Part shown: one piece after another, positions 10,921-19,443 of the stretch
Position numbering within the stretch: the first letter of the stretch is position 1
Layout: every line of letters starts with the position of its first letter
NCBI RefSeq assembly: GCF_001425945.1
Contig: NZ_LMEB01000010.1
Location: forward strand, 186,001-250,000
Length of the DNA stretch: 64,000 nt
Reading direction: 5' to 3'
Source of the DNA: Brevundimonas sp. Root1279
GTDB lineage: Bacteria > Pseudomonadota > Alphaproteobacteria > Caulobacterales > Caulobacteraceae
Made by a program: the position numbers and the translations under genes
The notes under the pieces: model-generated
Database searches by the model: none
What the model saw: only the letters and a program-made list of their open reading frames with translations
What the model was told of the DNA's origin: nothing

Positions 10921-11814
10921 TCAGACGGCCGGCGCCGCCGGACCGTCCAGTCCCGCATCGCGTTTCAGCCGGTCGGCGACCGGGCGGCTGATCCGCAGAT
11001 AGCCGGCCATCGACATGTGGATGCCGTCGTTGGCCCGCATTAGGGTGCGGCGCCCCTCGTCGTTGGCCAGATAGGCCTCATACTCGCCGTTGCCGTTCGA
11101 GGTCGCCGATAAGGTCTCGATGAAGGGCACGTTCAGCGCCTTCATCCGCGCCTCGACCACCTCGTTGATCAGGCCCATGCGCGCATCGAAGCGCTCGCCC
11201 TTCATCCGCGGCAGGCCGACCCAGTAGACGGCCACATCGCGGCTGCGCAGCAGGGTCACCAGGTCGTCGATCCGCTTGCCGTAGGCGGCCTTCCAGCCGT
11301 CGCTCCCGAAGACGTGGATGGTCCCTTCCAGATTGATGCCCTGGGCGTCGTTGGTCCCGAACAGGATCACCGCCACGTCGATCGGCTGCTCGTCCAGCTG
11401 GCGGCGGGTCTTGGCCTGGATGTCCACGTAGTCGTAGCGCGACAGGCCGGTCGACACCTCGGAGAATTTACTGACGGTCACCTTCGGCTGATCGCGCAGG
11501 TCGCGGTACAGGCCCGCATACAGGCCGTCGGCCATGGAGTCGCCGAACACGCCGACACGCAGCCCGCCCTTAGCCAGCCGGTCGGGCAGCGGCGTCACCG
11601 CAGCCAGTACGGGCGCAGGGCTGGCGATCGGAACCGGGGCAGAGGCCGGGGCTCCCGACGCGGGCTGGACCGAGGCGTTGGCCTCGCCGCCCAGCATCAC
11701 CGTCGGATTGCGCAGCCAGTGACGGCCGTCAGGGGTCAGGGCCAAGCCCGCGGCCACCCCGATCACGAAGACAAGCGTCAGTGCATTGATGCCGGCGCGC
11801 AACTCGCCCCCCAA
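10921..11814 (-). CDS. Membrane-anchored SGNH hydrolase, DUF459 family
   Basis: The 297-residue protein has one N-terminal transmembrane anchor (about residues 9-27), an Ala/Pro-rich linker (45-75) and an SGNH domain with VGVFGDSM (Ser93), LFGTND (Asn155) and [11 protein letters not shown] (the Asp/His block near the C-terminus). This combination is the DUF459 type, often found with MBOAT acyltransferases. It is the first gene of the operon that continues with the second SGNH hydrolase, MBOAT and the small membrane protein. The start is uncertain: the listed TTG and a further TTG four codons in (after a GGGGGGCG run) are both possible. It probably acts on the same polymer in the periplasm. 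Confidence 0.8.
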   Translation of the reverse strand: MGGELRAGINALTLVFVIGVAAGLALTPDGRHWLRNPTVMLGGEANASVQPASGAPASAPVPIASPAPVLAAVTPLPDRLAKGGLRVGVFGDSMADGLYAGLYRDLRDQPKVTVSKFSEVSTGLSRYDYVDIQAKTRRQLDEQPIDVAVILFGTNDAQGINLEGTIHVFGSDGWKAAYGKRIDDLVTLLRSRDVAVYWVGLPRMKGERFDARMGLINEVVEARMKALNVPFIETLSATSNGNGEYEAYLANDEGRRTLMRANDGIHMSMAGYLRISRPVADRLKRDAGLDGPAAPAV

Positions 11815-12132
11815 TGGCGAAGGTTAACCAGCTCGACCTTTTACCCTATCGGCGGTCTCTGGCTACCGCCCGCGCGCGCCAGGCGAAGAAAAAGGTTAAC
11901 GGAGCTTGGCCGTTACGACCGATCCTGGCGCGGGGTGCCGCTACAGGCAGGCCGACGTCACGAGGCCGTCCGGCCGATTTCAGACGATTCAGACTATTCA
12001 GACTCTCTTTTTGCTCGGCAGGAGTCTGAACCCGTCGCTCGGCGCCGCGGGACTTGCCCCCGCCCTCCTCGCGCGTTACGGACGGGCAAGGCCGCTGATA
12101 TTCATCAGACGGTGAAAAAACATGAGGAAGCG
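11815..12132. other. Divergent intergenic region carrying the O-acylation operon and scoAB promoters
   Basis: About 320 bases separate the two divergent operons. It contains a three-unit 9-bp repeat element (listed separately at 11979-12030) and an AT-richer stretch near 11820-11850 and 12100-12120 where promoters would be expected. I did not see a consensus sigma-54 or LexA site. No gene was recognised. Confidence 0.5.
11979..12030. repeat. TTCAGACNN triple repeat with T-run and inverted partner
   Basis: Three head-to-tail 9-bp units occur at 11979-11987, 11988-11996 and 11997-12005 (TTCAGACGA, TTCAGACTA, TTCAGACTC). A CTTTTTG run follows, and GAGTCTGAA at 12022-12030 is the exact inverse of the last unit, so the third unit can pair with it across a 16-base loop. 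The same arrangement occurs three times in tandem at 59635-59780. Confidence 0.8.
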
Positions 12133-12837
12133 ATGCGGAAGATCTTCCCCGACGCGAACGCCGCGCTGGAGGGCCTGACCTTCGACGGCATGACCGTCAT
12201 GTCCGGCGGCTTCGGCCTGTGCGGCATCCCCGAGAAGCTGATCGCCGCCCTGCGCGACAGCGGCGCCAAGGGGATCACCGTCATCTCCAACAACGCGGGC
12301 GTCGACGGCTTCGGCCTCGGCCAGCTGCTGGAGACCAAGCAGATCGCCAAGATGATCTCGTCCTACGTCGGCGAAAACAAGGAGTTCGAGCGGCAGTACC
12401 TGGCCGGCGAGCTCCAGCTGGAGTTCAACCCGCAGGGCACTCTGGCCGAGCGCATCCGCGCCGGCGGCGCCGGCATCCCGGCCTTCTTCACCGCCACCGG
12501 CGTCGGCACCCTCGTCGCCGAGGGCAAGGAGGTCCGCAATTTCGGCGGCCGCGACTACGTCATGGAAACCGGCCTCGTCGCCGACCTGGCGATCGTCAAG
12601 GCCTGGAAGGCCGACGAGCGCGGCAACCTGGTCTTCCGCAAGACCGCCCGCAACTTCAATCCGATGATGGCCACGGCCGGCAAGGTCACCGTCGTCGAGG
12701 TCGAGGAGATCGTCCCCGTCGGCTCGATCGACCCCGACCAGATCCACACGCCGGGCATCTACGTCGACCGCATCGTCAAGACCGTGTCCGAAAAGCGCAT
12801 CGAACAGCGCACGATCCGCACCCGGGAGACCGCATAA
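12133..12837 (+). CDS. scoA: Succinyl-CoA:3-ketoacid CoA-transferase, subunit A
   Basis: The 234-residue product matches the alpha subunit of class I 3-oxoacid CoA-transferases: [15 protein letters not shown] near residue 25 is the CoA-binding loop, followed by [12 protein letters not shown] and the C-terminal segment with [17 protein letters not shown]. With subunit B it moves CoA from succinyl-CoA to acetoacetate, feeding ketone bodies and polyhydroxybutyrate breakdown products into central metabolism. ATG at 12133 has a GAGGAAG ribosome-binding site immediately upstream. The stop TAA overlaps the subunit B start (TAATG). A matching acetyl-CoA acetyltransferase lies at 36601-37782. Confidence 0.93.
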   Translation: MRKIFPDANAALEGLTFDGMTVMSGGFGLCGIPEKLIAALRDSGAKGITVISNNAGVDGFGLGQLLETKQIAKMISSYVGENKEFERQYLAGELQLEFNPQGTLAERIRAGGAGIPAFFTATGVGTLVAEGKEVRNFGGRDYVMETGLVADLAIVKAWKADERGNLVFRKTARNFNPMMATAGKVTVVEVEEIVPVGSIDPDQIHTPGIYVDRIVKTVSEKRIEQRTIRTRETA

Positions 12838-13490
12838 TGGCCCGCACCCGCGAACAACTGGCCGAGCGCGCCGCCAAGGAGCTCCAGGACGGGTTCTATG
12901 TGAACCTGGGCATCGGCATCCCGACCCTGGTCGCCAACTACATCCCCGCCGGGATGGAAGTGACCCTGCAGTCCGAGAACGGCATGCTCGGCATGGGCCC
13001 CTTCCCCTACGATGAGGACGTCGACGCCGACCTGATCAACGCCGGCAAGCAGACCATCACCGAGATCCCCGAGAGCAGCTATTTCAGCTCCTCGGACAGC
13101 TTCGCCATGATCCGCGGCGGCCATATCAACCTGTCCATCCTGGGCGCCATGGAAGTGGCCGAGAACGGCGACATCGCCAACTGGATGATCCCGGGCAAGC
13201 TGGTGAAGGGCATGGGCGGCGCCATGGACCTGGTCGCCGGCGTCAAGCGCGTGGTCGTGGTCATGGATCACGCCAACAAGCACGGCCAGTCCAAGGTCCT
13301 GAAAGCCTGCACCCTGCCCCTGACCGGCACGGGCGTGGTCAGCCGCATCATCACCGACCTGTGCGTCTTTGACGTCAAGCCGAACGGCGCGGGCCTGGAG
13401 CTGATCGAACTGGCCGACGGCGTCACCCTGGACGAGGTCGCCGCCAAGACCGAGGCGACCTACACCGTCAGCCCGGCCCTGGCCGCCTAG
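12837..13490 (+). CDS. scoB: Succinyl-CoA:3-ketoacid CoA-transferase, subunit B
   Basis: This 217-residue beta subunit contains [15 protein letters not shown] and [10 protein letters not shown]; Glu47 in SENG is the family's catalytic glutamate that forms the glutamyl-CoA thioester. [14 protein letters not shown] and the [14 protein letters not shown] segment are also family hallmarks. The start overlaps the scoA stop by one base, so the two subunits are made in equal amounts by translational coupling. The length is normal. The next gene, 98 bases downstream on the same strand, is unrelated. Confidence 0.93.
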   Translation: MARTREQLAERAAKELQDGFYVNLGIGIPTLVANYIPAGMEVTLQSENGMLGMGPFPYDEDVDADLINAGKQTITEIPESSYFSSSDSFAMIRGGHINLSILGAMEVAENGDIANWMIPGKLVKGMGGAMDLVAGVKRVVVVMDHANKHGQSKVLKACTLPLTGTGVVSRIITDLCVFDVKPNGAGLELIELADGVTLDEVAAKTEATYTVSPALAA

Positions 13491-13588
13491 GCTTTTCGCG
13501 CGGCGAGAGCTGCACCGTTGCCGACACGCTGAAGTCGTAGTCATACTCGCCCCGCCGGTCGCAGAACCGGGCGGGGTGGAGTGGGGTG

Positions 13589-14434
13589 ATGGCTGACGGA
13601 GCCTACCGCTGGCAGGGCGTCGTGCCCGAGGCGGACGCGGCGCGAATCGAGGCGATCGACGCCGCCTTCGACGAGGCCCAGGCGGCTTCGTTCGCCGAAC
13701 CGGCCCGCGCCTCCGTGGTCGAGAAGATCGAACGCGCCCTGGCCGCCGCCCGCACCGGCGACCTGACCGAGGCCGCGGCCCAGTTGACCCACGCCCGCGC
13801 CGTCCTCGGTGACCTGGACCCCGCCCTCCTGGAGCCCCGCCGGGGCCTAGCGGGGCTGTTCGACAGTCGTGGCGGCCGCCTGAAGGCCTTCCGCGAGGCC
13901 TACGCCCGCGGCTCCGCCTCTCTCGCCGACGTGGCCGCCGATCTGACGGGGCGCGTCGACGGCGCCGGCCGCCGCTCGGGCTCGCTGGACAGCCTGTGGG
14001 TCGAGATCCGCGACGCTGTCGTCGACCTGGACGCCTACACCGCCGCCGCCGTCCGCCGCCTGACTGGCCATTCGCCGCTGGGCGAGGACGCCGCCTATGC
14101 GCTGGACGGGCGCAAGGCTGCGCTGGACGCCTGCCGCGCCGCCGCCATTGGAACCCTGCCCCTGATCCGCGGCGCCCAGAACGCTGACGCCCGCGCCGTC
14201 GACACGCTCAAGGCCTGCGCCGACGGCGTCGCCGCCTGGCGGGATGACTGGAAGGACGCCCTCGGCCTCGCCGGCAAGCGGCCGAAGAAGGTCCGCCCCG
14301 AACGCGAGCGCATGCTGAAGCTCCGCGACGACCTGGTGAAGCGCATCGACCGGGCCCTAACCGAACTCAAGGCCTCCCGCGCCCGTCATGCCGAGGTCGA
14401 AAGCCGGCTGACCGGCCTGCGTCGCCCGCTCTAG
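13589..14434 (+). CDS. Helical protein resembling TelA/KlaA toxic-anion resistance family (tentative)
   Basis: The product (281 residues) is almost entirely helical and rich in Ala, Arg, Asp and Leu. The segment FDSRGGRLKAFREAY followed by a helix and LDSLWVEIRDAVVDLDAYTAAA (about residues 90-155) resembles the core of TelA-like proteins, in which a kinked helix pair precedes a conserved Trp; this is my recollection of the pattern, not a search. No signal peptide or membrane segment is present, so it is probably cytoplasmic. GGAG lies seven bases before the ATG at 13589. It converges with the MCE operon, overlapping its last gene by four bases. Function unproven; the family was named for tellurite resistance. 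Confidence 0.5.
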   Translation: MADGAYRWQGVVPEADAARIEAIDAAFDEAQAASFAEPARASVVEKIERALAAARTGDLTEAAAQLTHARAVLGDLDPALLEPRRGLAGLFDSRGGRLKAFREAYARGSASLADVAADLTGRVDGAGRRSGSLDSLWVEIRDAVVDLDAYTAAAVRRLTGHSPLGEDAAYALDGRKAALDACRAAAIGTLPLIRGAQNADARAVDTLKACADGVAAWRDDWKDALGLAGKRPKKVRPERERMLKLRDDLVKRIDRALTELKASRARHAEVESRLTGLRRPL

Positions 14435-15063
14435 CTCGCCGCCGGTACCGCCTGCGCGTGCTGGTCGGTCCAGCTCACGATCTGGGTGTTCAGGTCCCGC
14501 GTGGCCACGTCGAAGGCCTCGACAATGGCCGAGACGCGGTTCGCCGACGCCGGCTGCTCGACCACGAACACCCGCTCCGCCGTGACTGACCGCTCCTGAG
14601 CGTTCAGGAGCCGCACCCGGGCCACGATGGTCACCGTCGGCGCCGCGCCCGGGGCCGGGTACCGGGCCTCAAAGGTGCGCACGTCGATGTCCAACGCCTG
14701 GCTCGATCGGGTCAGCTCGCGCGGCCCGATCAGCCGCACCCGCTGCGCCTGGGAGGCGAAGGCCGACTCCAGGGCGTCGCTGTAGAGCACATTGGCCGGG
14801 CTGACCCAGCGCGCGCCGGCGATGTACGCGGCTTCGGAGCCAGTGACGCCCAGGATGCGATCCTCACGCGCCGCCTGCACGAACTCCGGCCGGCGCATGG
14901 CCACCTGAACCTGCGACGCCGGGGCGACAGCTTCGCCTCCGGCCGCCGGCGAGGTCCCGAAGCGATAGAGCGCTACCGGATCCGGGCTCGACAGGAGGGC
15001 GCAGCCGCCCAGCGAGGCGACGGCGGCGACCGCCACGAGAGTCTTGCTCAGGGCTCGGATCAC
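14431..15063 (-). CDS. ABC-type transport auxiliary lipoprotein of the MCE/Mla operon
   Basis: This 210-residue lipoprotein has a signal peptide with lipobox LGGC (Cys21) and a mature domain with the pattern of the PqiC/LinN-type auxiliary component (YRFGT near residue 35; RWVSPANVLYSDALESAF; DIDVRTFEARY; VEAFDVATRDLNTQI). It is expected at the outer membrane, helping lipid move to or from the MCE tunnel. It overlaps the MlaD-like gene by four bases and is the last gene of the operon permease-ATPase-MlaD-lipoprotein, the same order as the LinKLMN system. Confidence 0.85.
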   Translation of the reverse strand: MIRALSKTLVAVAAVASLGGCALLSSPDPVALYRFGTSPAAGGEAVAPASQVQVAMRRPEFVQAAREDRILGVTGSEAAYIAGARWVSPANVLYSDALESAFASQAQRVRLIGPRELTRSSQALDIDVRTFEARYPAPGAAPTVTIVARVRLLNAQERSVTAERVFVVEQPASANRVSAIVEAFDVATRDLNTQIVSWTDQHAQAVPAAS

Positions 15064-15998
15064 GGTTCGACCTCCATTTCCACGGACGGTGGGCGTTGGA
15101 TGAACTCGCGCGGGCTGGCCCGCACGTCGTCAATCAGGGACTGCAGCGACCGCGTCGCCTCATCCAGTTGCTGGATCGACGTCTGCAGCTGAGGCAGGCC
15201 CGTCGACGCGAAGTCGTTCAACGGCCGCTCCAGATTGGTCGCCGATCGATTGATCGAGGCCACGGCTGAGCGCGCCTCTTCCGCGGCGGCGTTGATGTTG
15301 GCGACCGCTCTCTGCCCGTCACCCTCGACGATGCGACGGCTGCTGATCGCCAGAGCCTCGTATTCGGCCACGGCGGAGTTGGCGCGGGTCAGGGTCTGCT
15401 CGAGCTGTTCCAGCATGCGCTTGCGGGCTTCCAGCTCGGTCGTCAGGGCCTCGACGTTCTTCAGGCTGGTCGAGAACGAACGGACGTTGTCGTCGGACAG
15501 CACCCGATTGATCCGGTTCAGCGCATCCACCGTCTGGGCCAGCACCGTGCCTGAGCCGGACAACAGCTCGGCGATCGGCGACGGCTGGCTCTGGATCACC
15601 GGCACGACGTTGTCGGGATACTGGGTCTTGAGGATGTCGCTGTTCGGGTTGCCGGCGGTGATCTGGATGTAGTTCAGGCCGGTGATGCCCTGCGGCTCCA
15701 GCTGGGCGCGCGAGGTCACCCGGATCGGCGTGGTGGCGTCCACCCGGATCCGCGCGATCACCTGATCGCCCTTCTTCGGATCAAGATTCAGGTCCGTCAC
15801 CTCGCCGACGCGGATGCCGTTGAAATGCACCTCGCCGCCCTCCGACAGCCCACGCACGGGGCCGTAGAAGACGATGTCATAGACGTCGTAGTCGTTGTTG
15901 AACTGCAGTCGGGCCAGCCAAATGGCGAACACCGCCAGGGCCGCCAGCAAGGCGACTGTGGCGATGCCGACGGCGGCGTAATGAGCGTCTCGTTCCAT
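15060..15998 (-). CDS. MlaD-family MCE domain protein
   Basis: The 312-residue protein has one N-terminal transmembrane helix (about residues 9-30), an MCE domain (about 38-120, with GLSEGGEVHFNGIRVGEVTDL and ITGLNYIQIT) and a long helical C-terminal part (130-300) that could form the needle or coiled coil reaching through the periplasm. MCE proteins form hexameric lipid channels between membranes. Gene order and 4-bp overlap with the downstream lipoprotein, and a 15-base gap from the ATPase gene, place it in the lipid transport operon. Cargo is not evident; phospholipid or hydrophobic compounds are the family's usual substrates. Confidence 0.9.
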   Translation of the reverse strand: MERDAHYAAVGIATVALLAALAVFAIWLARLQFNNDYDVYDIVFYGPVRGLSEGGEVHFNGIRVGEVTDLNLDPKKGDQVIARIRVDATTPIRVTSRAQLEPQGITGLNYIQITAGNPNSDILKTQYPDNVVPVIQSQPSPIAELLSGSGTVLAQTVDALNRINRVLSDDNVRSFSTSLKNVEALTTELEARKRMLEQLEQTLTRANSAVAEYEALAISSRRIVEGDGQRAVANINAAAEEARSAVASINRSATNLERPLNDFASTGLPQLQTSIQQLDEATRSLQSLIDDVRASPREFIQRPPSVEMEVEP

Positions 15999-16013
15999 CG
16001 TGTCCGCTCTCCC

Positions 16014-16784
16014 TCAGGCGGCCTGTTTGCCGGCGCGTCCGCGCGGGCCCAGGAAATATTCCCTGATCCAGGGATGGTCCGAATGTTCCAGCTCCCGGAC
16101 CGGAGCCTTGGCGACCACGTGCTTGTCGGCCAGCACCGCCACCTTGTCGGTGATGGCGTAAAGGCTGTCGAGGTCGTGGGTGATCATGAAAACCGTGAGC
16201 CCGAGGTCGTCGGACAACTGCCGGATCAGGTCGTCGAAGGCCGCTGCGCCGATCGGGTCCAGGCCCGCCGTCGGCTCATCCAGAAACAGCAGCTCCGGAT
16301 CCAATGCCAGCGCGCGCGCCAACCCGACCCGCTTGCGCATGCCGCCCGACAGCTCCGCCGGCTTGAGATGGTGCGCTTCGGGCTTGAGCCCGACCATGGC
16401 GATCTTCATCTCGGCCAGTTCGCGGATCACGTCGCGCGACAGATGGGTATGCTCGACCAGCGGCGAGGCGACGTTGTCGATCACGCTCAGGGCCGAGAAC
16501 AGCGCCCCCTGCTGGAACAGGATGCCGGTCCGGCGCTCGAAGTCGGCCTCCTGGGCCGGGGTCATGTCGGTCCGGTCGTGGCCCAGCACCTTGATCGTGC
16601 CGCCCTCGGGCTCCTTGAGCCCGATGATGCTGTTCAGCAGCACTGTCTTGCCGGTGCCCGAGCCGCCGACGACGCCCAGCACTTCGCCGCGCTCGACGTC
16701 GAGGTCGAGGTTCTCGTGGATGACGCGGTCGCCGAACTGGCTCAGCAACCCGCGCACTTCGATGAGGCGTTCCGGAGCGGCCAT
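16014..16784 (-). CDS. MlaF-like ABC transporter ATP-binding protein
   Basis: The 256-residue ATPase has the Walker A motif GGSGTGKT (residues 40-47), Q-loop FQQGALFSALSV, signature LSGGM with MRKRVGLARAL, Walker B LLFLDEPTAGLDP and the switch histidine in ITHDLDSL. It drives the permease encoded just upstream. ATG at 16784 overlaps the permease stop (TGATG). The LFSALSV and LSGGMRKR variants are those of the Mla/LinL/Ttg2A group rather than of importers with binding proteins. Confidence 0.92.
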   Translation of the reverse strand: MAAPERLIEVRGLLSQFGDRVIHENLDLDVERGEVLGVVGGSGTGKTVLLNSIIGLKEPEGGTIKVLGHDRTDMTPAQEADFERRTGILFQQGALFSALSVIDNVASPLVEHTHLSRDVIRELAEMKIAMVGLKPEAHHLKPAELSGGMRKRVGLARALALDPELLFLDEPTAGLDPIGAAAFDDLIRQLSDDLGLTVFMITHDLDSLYAITDKVAVLADKHVVAKAPVRELEHSDHPWIREYFLGPRGRAGKQAA

Positions 16785-17899
16785 CACATATTCAGTTCCA
16801 GGAAGATCATCGCGAAAACAGCGTCGAGGAAGATGATCGCAAAGATGGCCTGGACCACCGCCGCGGTGACCCGGCGACCCAGGCTTTCGACATCGCCCGC
16901 GACAGCCATGCCCTGCCGGCAGCCGATGGCGGCGATAACCACCGCGAACACAGGCGCCTTCACCATGCCCACCAGCAGGTGGGTGCTCATGGCCGGGTCT
17001 TCGGCGATGCGCTGAATGAAGAAGGACGGACCGAAGCTCAGCTGGCTCCAGGTCACCAGCAGGCCGCCGAGCAGGCCGGCGACGATGCCGACGAAGGTCA
17101 GGACCGGCAGCATGACGACCATCGCCACCAAGCGCGGGATGACCAGCGCCTGGAAGGGGTTCACGCCCATGACCTGCATGGCGTCGACCTCCTGGTTCAT
17201 CCGCATCGAACCGATCTCGGCGGCGAAGGAGGAGGATGATCGCCCCGCCAGCAGCACGGACGTGATGACGACTGCAAACTCGCGCAACACCGACACTGCG
17301 ACCAGCTGCACGGTGAACACGCCGGCCCCGAACTGGGTGAGCATGTTCGCGCCGAGGAAGGCGATCACCGCCCCGATGAAAAAGTTGGTCACGGCGATGA
17401 TCGGGATGGCGTCCAGCCCCGACCGCTCGCCCTGGCTGAACCAGGCCGCCCACCGGATTCGCCGGGGATGCTTTAGCGCAGTGCCGACCGAGGTGATCAG
17501 CCGCCCAAGGAAGGCCATCGACAGAGTGGCCTCTTCGACGATGTCCTCGACCCCGCGACCGATCTTGGCGAAGCCGCGCACCCAGCCGGACGACCGCTTG
17601 GGCGGCCCGGCGCTCTCGCGCTCCAGCTTCTCGACCATGGCGTAGGTCCGCCCCGCCTCGGGACGCTGCCCCCAGGCCTGGGCGGGCAGCACGCAGTGGC
17701 TGGCCTGGACGATGGCCAAGGCTCCCGCGGTGTCGAACTTGCCCAACCCCGCGAGGTCGACCGCCTCGAGCTTCCGGTTCTCCAACGCCTCGTCGAGCCG
17801 CGTCGAGATGCGGCCGAGCTGGGTCGCGGTCCAGTCGCCGGTGAGCCGAAGCGTCACCGGTCCTTCGCCGTCCTCGATCTCGAAATCCGCTGCGGCCAT
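16784..17899 (-). CDS. MlaE-family permease with N-terminal STAS-like domain
   Basis: This 371-residue protein has a cytoplasmic N-terminal domain (about 1-95) with the STAS-like pattern VDLAGLGKFDTAGALAIV, followed by an MlaE permease domain with about five to six transmembrane helices and the conserved SFAAEIGSMRMNQEVDAM segment that contacts the ATPase. In Mla systems a separate STAS protein (MlaB) is usual; here it is fused to the permease. ATG at 17899, with a GGTAGGGG site, was preferred to an in-frame start at 17998 whose extra 33 residues look like noise. It is the first gene of the four-gene lipid transport operon. Confidence 0.9.
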   Translation of the reverse strand: MAAADFEIEDGEGPVTLRLTGDWTATQLGRISTRLDEALENRKLEAVDLAGLGKFDTAGALAIVQASHCVLPAQAWGQRPEAGRTYAMVEKLERESAGPPKRSSGWVRGFAKIGRGVEDIVEEATLSMAFLGRLITSVGTALKHPRRIRWAAWFSQGERSGLDAIPIIAVTNFFIGAVIAFLGANMLTQFGAGVFTVQLVAVSVLREFAVVITSVLLAGRSSSSFAAEIGSMRMNQEVDAMQVMGVNPFQALVIPRLVAMVVMLPVLTFVGIVAGLLGGLLVTWSQLSFGPSFFIQRIAEDPAMSTHLLVGMVKAPVFAVVIAAIGCRQGMAVAGDVESLGRRVTAAVVQAIFAIIFLDAVFAMIFLELNM

Positions 17900-18012
17900 G
17901 CCCCTACCTAAAATGCCCCGGCCGTTTTGCCTACGGTTCGCCACGGCAAAGCTGGGACACAGCCAAAGAACGTCCGCGAAGCGTAATCGTTCAGACACGC
18001 TTTGCTGGAATT

Positions 18013-19443
18013 TCAGAGCAGTGCGCGGACCTTCTTGAGGTCGGCGACGAAGCGCTCGCGCTCCTCGGCGGCCTCGACGCGGTCAGGGATACGCAACAAG
18101 TATGACGGGTGCACGGTCAGCAGCGCCCGGGCGTCAGGCAGATCGATCGGCCGGCCGCGCTCCTGGGTCACCACCGGCTTGCGTCCCAGCACGCCCAAGG
18201 CGGCGGTTGCGCCGAGGGTGACGATGACCTTCGGCTTCACCAAATGCCGCTCCGCGTCCAGCCACCAACGGCAGGCGCTCACTTCACTGGTGTTCGGCGT
18301 CCGATGCAGGCGCCGTTTGCCGCGCGGCTCGTGCTTGAAATGCTTGACCGCATTGGTGACGAAGGCGTCGTCTCGATCGATGCCGGCTTCGTCCAACGCT
18401 GCGTCCAGCACCTGGCCCGCGGGGCCGACGAAGGGATGGCCGGCTAGGTCCTCCTGGTCGCCCGGCTGCTCGCCGACGATCATCAGCTTCGCCTTCTTCG
18501 GCCCCTCTCCGCACACCCCTTGGGTCGCGTCGCGCCACAGCGGGCAGCGGCGGCACGCCTGCACGGCTTGATCCAGCTCCTGCAGGGTCGAGGGGACGAA
18601 GCCCTCGTCAAAGGCCGCGTCCCGATTGATCCGCGACAGGGTCTTGGCGAGACGGGCGTTGGGTTCCGGGGCGGGCGCGGCGACCATGGCGTCGGTCCGA
18701 ACCGTCGCCATCGCCACCAGTTCCGGGATCAGCGCCGCCTCCGGCAGGTTCTTCCAGTACCGCTTGGGCATCTCGCCCTGCATGGTCCGGGTCTTCAACC
18801 GCGCCGGGTTGAAGGTCGAGGCGTAGTAGGTCTTCCAGAACGCCTCGATCTCATCCTCGGCCGGGGCCATGTCGCGCGTCGCAGGCGGACCGAAGCTGAG
18901 CGAATCTCCGTCCCAGAATGCCGTGCCGTCCGGCGTCAGGATCGACCAGCGCATGCTGGTGAAGCGACGCTGGAAGAAGGGCGCAGTCCTTTCCAGCACG
19001 CGGTGCGCCGGCTCAAACCAGGCGACCCAGGCCTCGCCGCGATCGTCCTGCACCTGCCGAAAGCGCACGAAGGCCTTCATCTTGTGGCTGGCCCGGCTGA
19101 CGTTCTTGGCCCTCTCCATGGCGTCGGCGACGTCCGGGTCGCTGACCACCTTGATCAGGTCCGGCTCGTCGCCCAACCGCCAGAGAAGCCGGTACAGCAG
19201 GTCGAACCGGTCAGCGGAGCGGTGCAGGATCACTGCCTGCGCCAGGTCCACGAAAGCCCTGGGCGCAGTGAACTGGGCGTTCGCCTCAGGCGCAGGCGGC
19301 GGCCCCTCATCGAACAGGCCGCCCTCCCCCGCCCCGACCCGAAAGCCCGCATCCGACGGCCTGACGTTCCCCAGACGAAAGGCCCGCGCCGCCCTGCGCC
19401 AGCCGTCGAAGTCCGTCTCGCTGTCCAGATGAGCGACCCGCAT
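18013..19443 (-). CDS. DUF4130-UdgX fusion: uracil-DNA glycosylase superfamily protein
   Basis: The protein (476 residues) joins an N-terminal DUF4130 domain (about residues 60-245) to a C-terminal UdgX-type domain (about 285-476). The UdgX part shows a CxxC pair (Cys297, Cys300), GEQPGDQED (324-332), the RGKRRLH loop (374-380) and HPS (445-447), plus Cys391 as another iron-sulfur ligand candidate. In mycobacterial UdgX the His of the KRRIH loop forms a covalent bond to the deoxyribose after uracil removal; here the loop reads KRRLH with His380 kept. Its ATG overlaps the radical SAM stop (TGATG), so both are made from one LexA-controlled message. Expected role: recognition and tight capture of uracil in DNA. 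Confidence 0.9.
   Translation of the reverse strand: MRVAHLDSETDFDGWRRAARAFRLGNVRPSDAGFRVGAGEGGLFDEGPPPAPEANAQFTAPRAFVDLAQAVILHRSADRFDLLYRLLWRLGDEPDLIKVVSDPDVADAMERAKNVSRASHKMKAFVRFRQVQDDRGEAWVAWFEPAHRVLERTAPFFQRRFTSMRWSILTPDGTAFWDGDSLSFGPPATRDMAPAEDEIEAFWKTYYASTFNPARLKTRTMQGEMPKRYWKNLPEAALIPELVAMATVRTDAMVAAPAPEPNARLAKTLSRINRDAAFDEGFVPSTLQELDQAVQACRRCPLWRDATQGVCGEGPKKAKLMIVGEQPGDQEDLAGHPFVGPAGQVLDAALDEAGIDRDDAFVTNAVKHFKHEPRGKRRLHRTPNTSEVSACRWWLDAERHLVKPKVIVTLGATAALGVLGRKPVVTQERGRPIDLPDARALLTVHPSYLLRIPDRVEAAEERERFVADLKKVRALL

Noticed and set aside
13550..13576. Inverted repeat between scoB and the TelA-like gene considered as a terminator
   Set aside because: CCCCGCCGGT and ACCGGGCGGGG pair with a bulge, but there is no T-run and the repeat runs up to the ribosome-binding site of the next gene. 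A role is unclear.
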